Notes: a model not told the origin generated them from the sequence alone. A stretch of 64,000 nucleotides of DNA from Pseudaeromonas paramecii (GCF_039540575.1 NZ_BAABFC010000014.1:1-64000), one strand, 5' to 3'. Shown: positions 8,673-16,803, counted from the stretch's first letter. Translations and numbers: made by a program.

Positions 8673-8690
8673 TATCTTGATGAAAAGATA
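8673..8690. promoter_or_regulatory. Putative MarR operator 1
   Basis: An inverted repeat TATCTT-N6-AAGATA, resembling MarR-family operators of the ATCTTGA..TCAAGAT type. It lies 20 bases from the regulator's own start codon. Confidence 0.7.
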
Positions 8691-8719
8691 CTTGATCTGA
8701 AATGACTTCCACAACAATA

Positions 8720-8737
8720 TATCTTCACATAAAGATA
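8720..8737. promoter_or_regulatory. Putative MarR operator 2
   Basis: A second TATCTT-N6-AAGATA repeat with arms identical to operator 1 and its centre 47 bases away, just ahead of the EamA gene's ribosome binding site. Both copies continue into ACTT on the right, so the repeated unit exceeds the palindrome. Confidence 0.7.
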
Positions 8738-8754
8738 CTTCAACCGGAGATAAC

Positions 8755-9615
8755 ATGCCGTTCCTGCTGGCCGCTCTGGCCCCCATGCTGTGGGGCAGCA
8801 CCTACGCCGTGGTCCATCTCAGCCTGACGGACCTGCCGCCGCTCTGGGTGGCCGTCTGGCGCGCCCTGCCGGCCGGCCTGCTGTTGTTGCTGCTGGCCCG
8901 ACGCCGTCCCCCCTTGCCCTGGGGCCGGCTCATCGGCTTGTCCTTTTGCAACATCACCGCCTTCTTCTGCCTGCTCTTTCTGGCGGCCTATCGGCTGCCC
9001 GGTGCCGTGGCCGGCACCCTGGGAGCCACCCTGCCCCTGACCCTGATGGCCCTCAACTGGCTGCGCTACGGCCAGAGACCCAGCGGCTACTGGCTGGCGC
9101 TGGCCCTGCTGGGGCTGGCAGGGGTCATGCTGCTGGTGCAACCCGGTACCGGGCTCGACCCCATCGGCGTCGCCTGTGCCCTGAGCGCCACCCTGCTGGT
9201 GGCGCAGTCCACCCTCTGGATGCAGCGTTGGGCGGTGCAGGATCTGCTGGGGCTGACCGCCTGGCAACTGACCCTGGGCGGCCTGATGCTGCTGCCGGTG
9301 GCCTGGCTGGGGGCCGGCCCCAGCCCGTTGCCGTCCGGCCCGGCCTGGCCGGGACTGGCCTGGCTCATCCTGGCCAACACGGCGCTGGCCTACTGGATCT
9401 GGGTCTGGGCCATCGACAAGCTGGGCGCTCAGCGACTGGGCATGCTTTCCCTTACCAATCCCCTGGTGGCCGTCGGCCTGGGGACCCTCTGGGTGGGGGA
9501 ACGGCTGGGGCCGGGGCAATGGCTGGGCATAGGCCTGATACTGGCGAGCCTGCTGCTGATGAAGCGTCCCCAGCGCACGCCCCGGCGGGATCCAGGCCAG
9601 GCCCAGGACGCCTAA
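8755..9615 (+). CDS. EamA/DMT-family metabolite exporter
   Basis: A 286-residue inner-membrane protein with about ten transmembrane segments arranged as two EamA repeats (residues about 1-130 and 140-275). The N terminus has the family pattern PMLWGSTYAVVHL, and the second repeat ends with NPLVAVGLGTLWVGERLG. Members export amino acids or other small metabolites in the drug/metabolite transporter superfamily; the substrate cannot be told from sequence. A GGAGA ribosome binding site precedes the ATG. The divergent MarR gene and shared operators indicate inducible expression. Confidence 0.9.
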   Translation: MPFLLAALAPMLWGSTYAVVHLSLTDLPPLWVAVWRALPAGLLLLLLARRRPPLPWGRLIGLSFCNITAFFCLLFLAAYRLPGAVAGTLGATLPLTLMALNWLRYGQRPSGYWLALALLGLAGVMLLVQPGTGLDPIGVACALSATLLVAQSTLWMQRWAVQDLLGLTAWQLTLGGLMLLPVAWLGAGPSPLPSGPAWPGLAWLILANTALAYWIWVWAIDKLGAQRLGMLSLTNPLVAVGLGTLWVGERLGPGQWLGIGLILASLLLMKRPQRTPRRDPGQAQDA

Positions 9616-9639
9616 CCCCGTCACCCGCCAATCAGCACC

Positions 9640-10599
9640 TCAGCCATGGTCATGCGGGGGGAGCGACTCCCCGCAGTGGGGACAATAGGCCCAGGGGGTG
9701 CCCGGCTGCTGCGCCGTCTCTGGCTCGGCATCCGGCTCGCGGGTGGCCGCCGGGGCCGTCAGGCTTGCCAGCAGCTCCTCCGGCGGCACATGAAGATGAC
9801 GACTGAGCACCAGCAGGCTGCGGCGTACCCGCCAGGGCAGTTGGCCCTGTTGCAGGGCCCGTGCCGCCCGGTTGCGGCGAGCCTCCCGCTCGTGGGCCAG
9901 CTCCTCACTGAAGGCCGCGGCCAATAGACCGGCCGGCAGGGCAACTGTCCCCACCCCCAGCAGCATGATGGCCCCCGCCAGCACCCGTCCGCCCAGGGTC
10001 ACCGGGTACATGTCGCCATAGCCCACGGTCGTCATGGTCACCAGGGCCCACCACATGGCATCCGGCAGGCTGGCAAACATCTCGGGCTGTGCCTCCTGCT
10101 CCAACGAGAGAATGCCGATGCCCGCCATCAGAATGAGCACCAGCACTGTGGCTATCATCAGCAGCAGGGTGAGGGCCTCCTTGCGCAGCACCCGCAGGAA
10201 GATGTCCAGGGTGCGCATGCGCAGCAGCACCTTGAACAGCACCAGGATGCGCACCAGACGCAAGAAGTGCAGGTTCAGCGGCAACAACAAGGAGATGAAG
10301 CCCGGCAAAAAGGAGAGCAGATCCAGCAGCCCCAGGGGGCTCAGGGCGTAGCGCCAGCGCAGCCGGCCCGGTGACGCCGAGGCGTCCCGCTCCACACAGC
10401 TCCACAGGCGCAGGGCGTAATCCAGGGCAAACAGGCCGAAGATGGCCAGGGTCAACTCCCCCATGCCGCGGCCACGCCAGAAGCTGCCACCGATGCACAA
10501 CAGCACCAGCAACCCCATCACGCCGTTATATAAAGGAAAGAAGCGGCTGGGCTCCGCTCCGCCGAACAGGACTCGGTAACAGGACTGACGCCGTGTCAT
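9640..10599 (-). CDS. Voltage-gated-type potassium channel with C-terminal half zinc ribbon
   Basis: A 319-residue six-helix channel subunit of the bacterial voltage-gated ion channel family. The S4-like segment is Arg-rich (LRLVRILVLFKVLLRMR), and the selectivity filter TVGYGD is at residues 191-196 between S5 and S6. The cytoplasmic tail ends in YCPHCGESLPPHDHG, half of a zinc-ribbon knuckle; two such halves in different subunits could together bind metal, which is inference. It is transcribed alone, converging on the EamA gene with a 24-base gap. Confidence 0.9.
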   Translation of the reverse strand: MTRRQSCYRVLFGGAEPSRFFPLYNGVMGLLVLLCIGGSFWRGRGMGELTLAIFGLFALDYALRLWSCVERDASASPGRLRWRYALSPLGLLDLLSFLPGFISLLLPLNLHFLRLVRILVLFKVLLRMRTLDIFLRVLRKEALTLLLMIATVLVLILMAGIGILSLEQEAQPEMFASLPDAMWWALVTMTTVGYGDMYPVTLGGRVLAGAIMLLGVGTVALPAGLLAAAFSEELAHEREARRNRAARALQQGQLPWRVRRSLLVLSRHLHVPPEELLASLTAPAATREPDAEPETAQQPGTPWAYCPHCGESLPPHDHG

Positions 10600-10736
10600 G
10601 GCGGCCTCCAGGGTTAAATGGGTTATCGGATGATTGAAATATGCGCTTTTTCAGCAGCTTGGGCCTAAGTTTCATACCATAGCGCAAATCCCCGGCCAAA
10701 TCTTCGGCAGGCGGCATGAGCGCCGGGAAAAAGGGG

Positions 10737-10765
10737 TTGACGCCCGGGGGGCAGATCCGCATAAT
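10737..10765 (+). promoter_or_regulatory. Stable-RNA promoter of the tRNA cluster
   Basis: TTGACG (10737-10742) and CATAAT (10760-10765) are separated by 17 bases and followed by a GC-rich discriminator (TCGCCCGCAC). This is the usual arrangement for stringently controlled tRNA promoters. The first tRNA begins 46 bases later. The rest of 10600-10811 shows nothing else recognisable. Confidence 0.75.
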
Positions 10766-10811
10766 TCGCCCGCACAGTTGGACGGGCTACCGTCCTGCGG
10801 TAAACAGTGTC

Positions 10812-10888
10812 GGCTATGTAGCTCAGTTGGTTAGAGCATCGCACTCATAATGCGGGGGTCACAGGTTCGAATCCCGTCATAGCCACCA
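10812..10888 (+). tRNA. tRNA-Met(CAT), copy 1
   Basis: A 77-nt cloverleaf with encoded CCA. The acceptor pairs GGCTATG with CATAGCC, the anticodon is CAT, and the T-loop is GGTTCGAATCC. The sequence resembles E. coli metT/metU elongator tRNA, not the initiator. Confidence 0.97.
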
Positions 10889-10893
10889 TCTTC

Positions 10894-10968
10894 TGGGGTA
10901 TCGCCAAGCGGTAAGGCAGCGGGTTTTGATCCCGCCATTCCTAGGTTCGAATCCTAGTACCCCAGCCA
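10894..10968 (+). tRNA. tRNA-Gln(TTG), copy 1
   Basis: A 75-nt tRNA with encoded CCA; acceptor TGGGGTA with TACCCCA, anticodon TTG. Five bases separate it from tRNA-Met copy 1. Confidence 0.97.
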
Positions 10969-11008
10969 TTCACTGTTTATCCTCAAAGCTGTGGTCGAAA
11001 GACACGGA

Positions 11009-11083
11009 TGGGGTATCGCCAAGCGGTAAGGCAGCGGGTTTTGATCCCGCCATTCCTAGGTTCGAATCCTAGTACCCCAGCCA
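11009..11083 (+). tRNA. tRNA-Gln(TTG), copy 2
   Basis: Identical in sequence to Gln copy 1 over all 75 nt, anticodon TTG. The 40-base spacer before it is unrelated to the others. Confidence 0.97.
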
Positions 11084-11102
11084 TCTTTTGACACCCTGCG
11101 GA

Positions 11103-11177
11103 TGGGGTATCGCCAAGCGGTAAGGCAGCGGGTTTTGATCCCGCCATTCCTAGGTTCGAATCCTAGTACCCCAGCCA
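11103..11177 (+). tRNA. tRNA-Gln(TTG), copy 3
   Basis: Identical 75-nt copy, 19 bases after copy 2. Both copies 2 and 3 are preceded by CGGA, suggesting recent tandem duplication. Confidence 0.97.
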
Positions 11178-11218
11178 TCTGCTCCTGTGGGAGTGGTTGG
11201 TTCGCAAACCCTTTTGTT

Positions 11219-11295
11219 GGCTATGTAGCTCAGTTGGTTAGAGCATCGCACTCATAATGCGGGGGTCACAGGTTCGAATCCCGTCATAGCCACCA
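11219..11295 (+). tRNA. tRNA-Met(CAT), copy 2
   Basis: A 77-nt copy identical to Met copy 1. Together with the following Gln gene and the five-base spacer TCTTC it repeats 10812-10968 exactly. Confidence 0.97.
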
Positions 11296-11300
11296 TCTTC

Positions 11301-11375
11301 TGGGGTATCGCCAAGCGGTAAGGCAGCGGGTTTTGATCCCGCCATTCCTAGGTTCGAATCCTAGTACCCCAGCCA
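11301..11375 (+). tRNA. tRNA-Gln(TTG), copy 4
   Basis: A 75-nt copy identical to the other three. It ends the second Met-Gln unit and is followed by two hairpins and a T tract. Confidence 0.97.
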
Positions 11376-11383
11376 TATTGCTC

Positions 11384-11425
11384 TTGGGGCCTGGCCCCAA
11401 CAGGCCGTCGCAAGGCGGTTTTTTT
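11384..11425 (+). terminator. Hairpin pair with T tract inside the tRNA cluster
   Basis: The first hairpin pairs TTGGGGC with GCCCCAA (11384-11400). The second pairs CCGTC with GGCGG around a GCAA tetraloop (11405-11418) and is followed by seven T. It has the form of an intrinsic terminator, yet the next tRNA starts only seven bases later. Confidence 0.6.
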
Positions 11426-11431
11426 GTTTTT

Positions 11432-11508
11432 GGCTATGTAGCTCAGTTGGTTAGAGCATCGCACTCATAATGCGGGGGTCACAGGTTCGAATCCCGTCAT
11501 AGCCACCA
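11432..11508 (+). tRNA. tRNA-Met(CAT), copy 3
   Basis: A third identical 77-nt elongator tRNA-Met, located immediately after the terminator-like hairpin. Confidence 0.97.
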
Positions 11509-11514
11509 CTTCTC

Positions 11515-11598
11515 GCGGGAGTGGCGAAATTGGTAGACGCACCAGATTTAGGTTCTGGCGCCCTAGGCGTGAGAGTTCAAGTCTCTCCTCCCGCACCA
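11515..11598 (+). tRNA. tRNA-Leu(TAG)
   Basis: An 84-nt class II tRNA with a variable arm and encoded CCA. The acceptor pairs GCGGGAG with CTCCCGC; the anticodon loop ATTTAGG gives TAG. It matches E. coli leuW, which also sits in the metT-gln cluster. Confidence 0.97.
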
Positions 11599-11741
11599 TC
11601 TCTTCTCGTAACAGCCCTTGCCTTCAAGTCCTGGCCGTCCCGGCCGATACGCTATCAGGATCACAGAGTCGCCTACCCGGTTTTTCTCCGCCGGGCCTAT
11701 GTTTTACCCTAGCGGCTCCCGTTTTTATGGAGAACTTGACG

Positions 11742-12398
11742 GTGCGTTTTCTTCCCCTGCTGCTGCTCCCCCTAAGCCTGGGCCTGAGCCTGACCACTGC
11801 CCTGTGGGCGGCCCAGCCTGAGCCGGGCACCCGGCAGCAGATCCAGGTGTACAAATCGGTGCAGGACGACGGCGTGGTGCTCTACTCCGACACCATGCCC
11901 ATGGACAGCAGCTTTGAGACCCTGGTGTTTGATGTCTGCTACGCCTGCGATGTGAACTCCAAGGTAGACTGGCAGCACACCGGCCTGTTTGTCAGCGAGT
12001 TTCACGAGACCATACAAGCGGCGGCCAAGACCTATCGGGTGGAGCCGGCGCTCATTCGCGCCCTGATCCACGCCGAGTCCGCCTTCAATCCCTGGGCCGT
12101 CTCCCGCAAGGGGGCCAAGGGGCTGACCCAACTGATGCCGGGTACCGCCCGAGAGCTGGGGGTGACGGACCCCCTGAACGTGCAGCAGAACATCTTCGGC
12201 GGCACCGAGTACCTCTCCCGCCTGCTGGAGCAGTTCAACGGCGACATCACCCTGGCCACCGCCGCCTACAATGCCGGCCCCACGGCGGTCACCCGCCACA
12301 AGGGCGTGCCGCCCTATGCCGAGACCCGCACCTATGTGCAACGGGTCCAACTGCTGTATCAACGCTACAAGCAGGTGCTCACCGCCCTGCAGGGCTGA
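11742..12398 (+). CDS. Exported SLT-family lytic transglycosylase
   Basis: A peptidoglycan-cleaving enzyme, about 218 residues from the GTG at 11742. It has a signal peptide, a short DUF4124-like strand region (YKSVQDDGVVLYSDTMP) and a C-terminal SLT domain. The catalytic glutamate is in HAESAFNPWAVS, followed by the family motifs GLTQLMPGTARELGV and AAYNAGPTAV. The GTG has GGAG nine bases ahead; an ATG at 11727 in the same frame would add five residues but has no ribosome binding site. It stands between the tRNA cluster and the convergent ubiF gene. Nothing is recognised in 11599-11741. Confidence 0.88.
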   Translation: MRFLPLLLLPLSLGLSLTTALWAAQPEPGTRQQIQVYKSVQDDGVVLYSDTMPMDSSFETLVFDVCYACDVNSKVDWQHTGLFVSEFHETIQAAAKTYRVEPALIRALIHAESAFNPWAVSRKGAKGLTQLMPGTARELGVTDPLNVQQNIFGGTEYLSRLLEQFNGDITLATAAYNAGPTAVTRHKGVPPYAETRTYVQRVQLLYQRYKQVLTALQG

Positions 12399-12413
12399 AC
12401 CGCAAAAGACGGC

Positions 12414-13583
12414 TCAGAGCCCCAGGGCGTAACGCAGGGCTCGTCGCTTGGCCGGCCCGCCATGCTGGGCCGCCAGCAGTCCCAGATTGCGTAACAGCTT
12501 GAGGGGCGCCAGCTCGTTGGAAAAGCCCAGATAGAAGAGATCCATGGCCGATTGCATCAGGGTCACATCCCGCCGCCGGGCGGCCTGATAGCGCGCCAGC
12601 AGCGTGTCCTCCCCGTCCGGCCCCAGCTGCTGCACCAGCTGACACAGGCAGGCCACATCCTTGAATCCCAGGTTCACTCCCTGCCCCGCCAGCGGGTGTA
12701 TGGTGTGGGCCGCATCCCCCAACAGCAGCACCCGGCCCGCCCCATACTGCAGCGCGTGCCGTCGGCTCAAGGGGAACTGCCCCCAGCGCTGCAGGGTGAA
12801 GGCCGGTAACCGGTCCGGGAAATGGGCGCGGATCTGCGCCGCCAGCCCATCGACCGACAAGGCCGCCAGCTCGGCGATGCGCTCCGGCGTGTCGTACCAG
12901 ACCAAGGAGGCGTGATCCTCCGGCAGGGGCAGCAGGGCGCGGGGGCCCGCCGGCGTGAATTGCTGCCAGGTGACCGGTTCCACCGCCTCATGCAGCTTGA
13001 CGGTGGCCAGCAGACAGGCCTGGCGATAGTCAAATTGGCTGATGCCAATCTGGGCCAGCCGGCGTACCTGGGAGTGGGCGCCGTCGGCCCCCAGCAGCCA
13101 GCGGGCCTGTAGCTGCTGACCATCCGCCAGGCTCAGGGTCACGCCCTCTTCGCTCTGCGCCAGCGCCGCCAGCTGTGCCGGGCAGAAGCGGGTCACCGAC
13201 GGCATCTGGTCCAGGCTCTGCCATAGCCCCAGCTGCACCAGGCGATTCTCCACGAAGTAGCCAAGCTCGCTGAGCCCCAGCTCGGCGGCATCAAACCGCA
13301 CCCCCAGGCCAGGCCACTCCCAGGTCTCCAGACCCGTGTAGGGCAAGGCTCGCATGGCCAGGATCCGCCCCCAGGCCCCGGCCTGCTCCAGCAGGCGCAC
13401 CGAGGCGACGCTCAGGGCCGAGACTCGCACGTCCAGCGGCTGCGCCGGCGCAAACGCCATGGGTTCGGCCTGTTCCAGCAGGGCTACCCTGTGCCCGTCC
13501 GAGGCCAGCAAGGCGGCGGCACAGGCCCCCACCATGCCACCGCCGACGATGGCAAAATCAAACTGGGGTGCGGACTGGCCCAT
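12414..13583 (-). CDS. ubiF: UbiF-like ubiquinone biosynthesis FAD-dependent hydroxylase
   Basis: A 389-residue flavoprotein monooxygenase of the UbiF/UbiH/VisC family, acting in one of the ring hydroxylations of ubiquinone synthesis. The dinucleotide-binding motif AIVGGGMVGA is at residues 11-20, the middle DG motif is LLGADGAHSQVRRL, and the second FAD motif is LLGDAAHTIHPLAGQGVNLGF. Specificity for the C6 hydroxylation is inferred from the neighbourhood: in E. coli ubiF sits beside the same tRNA cluster and miaB. It converges on the transglycosylase gene with a 15-base gap. Confidence 0.85.
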   Translation of the reverse strand: MGQSAPQFDFAIVGGGMVGACAAALLASDGHRVALLEQAEPMAFAPAQPLDVRVSALSVASVRLLEQAGAWGRILAMRALPYTGLETWEWPGLGVRFDAAELGLSELGYFVENRLVQLGLWQSLDQMPSVTRFCPAQLAALAQSEEGVTLSLADGQQLQARWLLGADGAHSQVRRLAQIGISQFDYRQACLLATVKLHEAVEPVTWQQFTPAGPRALLPLPEDHASLVWYDTPERIAELAALSVDGLAAQIRAHFPDRLPAFTLQRWGQFPLSRRHALQYGAGRVLLLGDAAHTIHPLAGQGVNLGFKDVACLCQLVQQLGPDGEDTLLARYQAARRRDVTLMQSAMDLFYLGFSNELAPLKLLRNLGLLAAQHGGPAKRRALRYALGL

Positions 13584-13796
13584 GGCGGCTCCTTGCGTGG
13601 GATGAGTTGACAGTAAAACAGGCAGGCCATTCTAGCCCAAAGCCGTCACCACCCCCAGTCCGGGCCGTTAATCCCACACAAAATGCGGGCTGGTTGTTAA
13701 CTGGTCAGCCCCCCGCAGAGGGAGTAGAATACCCGGTCCTATACGCCGGCCCTGGCCGGGCCGACCTTGACACCGTCCGCGAGCAACAAGAGTAAG

Positions 13797-15227
13797 ATGA
13801 GCAAAAAAGTCCACATCAAGACCTGGGGCTGTCAGATGAACGAGTACGACTCGTCCAAGATGGCCGATCTGTTAGGCAGCGCCCATGGCTATACCGCCAC
13901 CGAGGAAGCCGAAGAGGCTGACGTGCTGGTGCTCAACACCTGTTCCATCCGCGAAAAGGCCCAGGAGAAGCTGTTCCATCAGCTCGGACGCTGGAAAGAG
14001 TTGAAGAAGGCCAAGCCCCATCTGGTGATCGCCGTGGGGGGCTGTGTCGCCTCCCAGGAAGGGGACGCCATCCGTACCCGCGCCCCCATCGTCGATGTGG
14101 TGTTTGGTCCCCAGACCCTGCACCGCCTGCCGGAGATGATCAAGAAGGTGCATGAGGGCAATGGCGCCCAGGTGGACGTCTCCTTCCCCGAGATCGAGAA
14201 GTTCGACCGCCTGCCCGAGCCGCGGGCCGAAGGCCCCACCGCCTTCGTTTCCATCATGGAAGGCTGTTCCAAGTACTGCAGCTACTGCGTGGTGCCCTAC
14301 ACCCGCGGCGAAGAGGTGAGCCGGCCGCTGGATGACGTGCTGTTCGAGATAGCGCAACTGGCCGAGCAGGGGGTCCGGGAGGTCAACCTGCTGGGACAGA
14401 ATGTCAACGCCTATCGCGGCGCCACCCATGACGGCAACATCTGCAGCTTCGCCCAGCTGCTGCGTCTGGTGGCGGCCATCGACGGCATCGACCGCATCCG
14501 CTACACCACCAGCCATCCCATCGAATTCACCGATGACATCATAGAGGTGTACAAGGACACCCCCGAGCTGGTCAGCTTCCTGCACCTGCCGGTGCAAAGT
14601 GGCTCGGATCGCATCCTCACCATGATGAAGCGGCCCCATACCGCCCTGGAATACAAGTCCAAGATCCGCAAGCTGCGGGCCGCCCGGCCGGACATCACCA
14701 TCAGTTCGGACTTCATCGTCGGCTTCCCCAACGAGACCGACGAGGACTTCGACAAGACCATGAGGCTCATCGAAGAGATCCAGTTCGATGTCAGCTTCAG
14801 CTTCATCTTCAGCCCGCGCCCCGGTACCCCGGCGGCCGACATGCCGGACGATGTGCCCATGGAGGTGAAGAAGGAGCGTCTGTACCGCTTGCAGCAGCTC
14901 AACAACACCCATGCCCAGCAGATCAGCCGGCAGATGCACGGCACAGAGCAGCGCATCCTGGTGGAGGGCCCCTCCAAGCAGGATCCCATGCAGCTGCGTG
15001 GCCGCACCGAGAACAACCGGGTGGTGAACTTTGACGGTACGCCGGATCTCATCGGCCAGTTTGTGGACGTGACCATCACAGAGGTGCTGCCCCACTCCCT
15101 GCGCGGCACCCTGCTGCGCACCGAGGCCCAGATGAACTTGCGCCAGAGCGTGCGCCCGGCCCAGATCCTGGCCCGCCGCCCCGATGGCGTAGCCGATGAT
15201 CTGGGTGTGGCCACCTTCCGTCCCTGA
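13797..15227 (+). CDS. miaB: tRNA-2-methylthio-N6-isopentenyladenosine37 synthase (MiaB)
   Basis: A radical-SAM methylthiotransferase that adds the 2-methylthio group to isopentenyladenosine at position 37 of tRNAs reading UNN codons. The 476-residue product has an N-terminal MTTase domain whose cysteines bind the auxiliary cluster (WGCQMNE, NTCSIRE, GGCVASQ), the radical-SAM motif CSKYCSYC, and a C-terminal TRAM domain. The start is set by the E. coli-like N terminus SKKVHIKTWGCQMNEYD; an in-frame codon at 13767 would add ten non-conserved residues. A TAGAAT (13725-13730) may be a -10 box, but no good -35 accompanies it. Its stop is followed by a GC palindrome. Confidence 0.96.
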   Translation: MSKKVHIKTWGCQMNEYDSSKMADLLGSAHGYTATEEAEEADVLVLNTCSIREKAQEKLFHQLGRWKELKKAKPHLVIAVGGCVASQEGDAIRTRAPIVDVVFGPQTLHRLPEMIKKVHEGNGAQVDVSFPEIEKFDRLPEPRAEGPTAFVSIMEGCSKYCSYCVVPYTRGEEVSRPLDDVLFEIAQLAEQGVREVNLLGQNVNAYRGATHDGNICSFAQLLRLVAAIDGIDRIRYTTSHPIEFTDDIIEVYKDTPELVSFLHLPVQSGSDRILTMMKRPHTALEYKSKIRKLRAARPDITISSDFIVGFPNETDEDFDKTMRLIEEIQFDVSFSFIFSPRPGTPAADMPDDVPMEVKKERLYRLQQLNNTHAQQISRQMHGTEQRILVEGPSKQDPMQLRGRTENNRVVNFDGTPDLIGQFVDVTITEVLPHSLRGTLLRTEAQMNLRQSVRPAQILARRPDGVADDLGVATFRP

Positions 15228-15234
15228 TGCCCGT

Positions 15235-15256
15235 GGGCGACCCGGCCGGGTCGCCC
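15235..15256. repeat. Perfect 22-bp palindrome between miaB and phoH
   Basis: An uninterrupted palindrome with 11-base arms starting GGGCGACC, seven bases after the miaB stop. It has no T tract on the right, so it could be an mRNA-stabilising hairpin, an attenuator or a protein site. Confidence 0.75.
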
Positions 15257-15277
15257 CTCAAGCCCGCGAGGTATGCT

Positions 15278-16327
15278 TTGACCCGACACATCACCACCCT
15301 CGACCTGCACCTGGAGCCGGCGGACAGCCAGCGTCTGGCCTGCCTGTGCGGCCCGTTCGACGATAACCTCAAGCAGATAGAGCGCCGCCTGGGCGTGGAG
15401 CTCAACTACCGCAATAACCACTTCCAGGTGGTGGGCCGTGAGGCCCAGGCCGAGGCGGTGCGGGATCTGCTCAAAAGCCTGTACGTGGAGACGGCCCCGG
15501 TGCGTGGCGGCAAGGCCGAGGATCTGACCCCCGAGCAGGTGCACCTGGCCATCCAGGGCTGCCATGCCCTGGAACAGGATGAAGAGGCCGCGCCCCAGGC
15601 CGGCAGCATCCCCTACGGCAAGGAAGTGAACATCAAGACCAAGCGCGGCATGGTCAAGCCCAGATCCCCCAATCAGGCCCAGTACATCGCCAACATAGTC
15701 ACCCACGACATCACCTTCGGCATAGGCCCGGCCGGCACCGGCAAAACCTATCTGGCAGTGGCCGCGGCGGTGGACGCCCTGGAGCGCCAGGAGATCCGCC
15801 GCATCCTGCTGACCCGTCCGGCGGTGGAGGCCGGCGAGAAGCTGGGCTTTCTGCCCGGCGATCTCTCCCAGAAGGTAGACCCTTACCTGCGCCCCCTGTA
15901 CGACGCCCTGTTCGAGATGCTAGGCTTCGAGCGGGTGGAGAAGCTAATTGAGCGCCAGGTGATCGAAATCGCCCCCCTGGCCTACATGCGTGGTCGCACC
16001 CTGAACGACGCCTTCATCATCCTGGATGAAGGCCAGAACACGACCGTGGAGCAGATGAAGATGTTCCTCACCCGCATCGGCTTCAACTCCAAGGCGGTGG
16101 TCACCGGCGACATCACCCAGATGGATCTGCCGCGCAACGTCCGCTCTGGCCTGCGCCACGCCATCGAGGTGCTCTCCGGCGTCGAGGGGCTCTCCTTCAA
16201 CTTCTTCCAGGCCGGTGACGTGGTGCGTCACCCCGTGGTGGCCCGCATCGTCCAGGCCTACGAGGCCCATGACGAGGCGCACCGCCGCGAACAGGCCCAA
16301 CAACCCAAACCGGAGACACCGGCATGA
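15278..16327 (+). CDS. ybeZ: PhoH-like ATPase YbeZ
   Basis: A cytoplasmic PhoH-family P-loop ATPase, partner of the YbeY endoribonuclease encoded next. Walker A is GPAGTGKT (residues 150-157) and Walker B is AFIILDEGQN. The TTG at 15278 is chosen because GAGG lies six bases ahead and the product (349 residues) starts TRHITTLDLHLEPAD, aligning with E. coli YbeZ. An ATG at 15227 overlapping the miaB stop would translate the palindrome into 17 extra residues and is less likely. The end overlaps ybeY by four bases. Confidence 0.9.
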   Translation: MTRHITTLDLHLEPADSQRLACLCGPFDDNLKQIERRLGVELNYRNNHFQVVGREAQAEAVRDLLKSLYVETAPVRGGKAEDLTPEQVHLAIQGCHALEQDEEAAPQAGSIPYGKEVNIKTKRGMVKPRSPNQAQYIANIVTHDITFGIGPAGTGKTYLAVAAAVDALERQEIRRILLTRPAVEAGEKLGFLPGDLSQKVDPYLRPLYDALFEMLGFERVEKLIERQVIEIAPLAYMRGRTLNDAFIILDEGQNTTVEQMKMFLTRIGFNSKAVVTGDITQMDLPRNVRSGLRHAIEVLSGVEGLSFNFFQAGDVVRHPVVARIVQAYEAHDEAHRREQAQQPKPETPA

Positions 16328-16788
16328 GCGTGATCCTGGACTTGCAACTGGCCTGCGCCGATGAGGCCGGCCTGCCGAGCGAAGCCGACTTCCAGCGCTG
16401 GCTGGACGCCGCCGTCCTACCCTTTCAGGCCGAGGCCGAGGTGACCATCCGCCTGGTGGACGAGGCAGAGAGCCATGAGCTCAACCTCACCTACCGCGGC
16501 AAGGACAAGCCCACCAATGTGCTCTCCTTCCCCTTCGAGTGCCCGCCCGGCGTCGAGCTGCCCCTGCTGGGGGATCTCATCATCTGCCGCCAGGTGGTGG
16601 AGCGGGAGGCCCAGGAGCAGGGCAAGGCCCTGGCGGCCCACTGGGCTCATATGGTTGTGCATGGCAGCTTGCATTTGCTAGGGTATGACCATATTGAAGA
16701 GGCAGAAGCCGACGAGATGGAGGCCCTGGAGAAAGAATTCATGGCCGACCTCGGTTTCCCCGATCCCTACCAAGACGACGAGTGTTAA
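16324..16788 (+). CDS. ybeY: Endoribonuclease YbeY
   Basis: A 154-residue metal-dependent endoribonuclease acting in 16S rRNA 3' maturation and 70S ribosome quality control. The zinc motif HxxxHxxxxxH is present as HMVVHGSLHLLGYDH near residues 110-124, together with the conserved KPTNVLSFPFE segment. Length is normal for the family. It overlaps ybeZ by four bases (ATGA) and precedes corC by 15. Confidence 0.95.
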   Translation: MSVILDLQLACADEAGLPSEADFQRWLDAAVLPFQAEAEVTIRLVDEAESHELNLTYRGKDKPTNVLSFPFECPPGVELPLLGDLIICRQVVEREAQEQGKALAAHWAHMVVHGSLHLLGYDHIEEAEADEMEALEKEFMADLGFPDPYQDDEC

Positions 16789-16803
16789 GGACACCCAAGC
16801 CGC

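Noticed and set aside
10812..11598. Prophage attachment site or integrase next to the tRNA cluster
   Set aside because: No integrase, no partial tRNA copy and no change of gene content around the cluster; repeats are whole tRNA genes.
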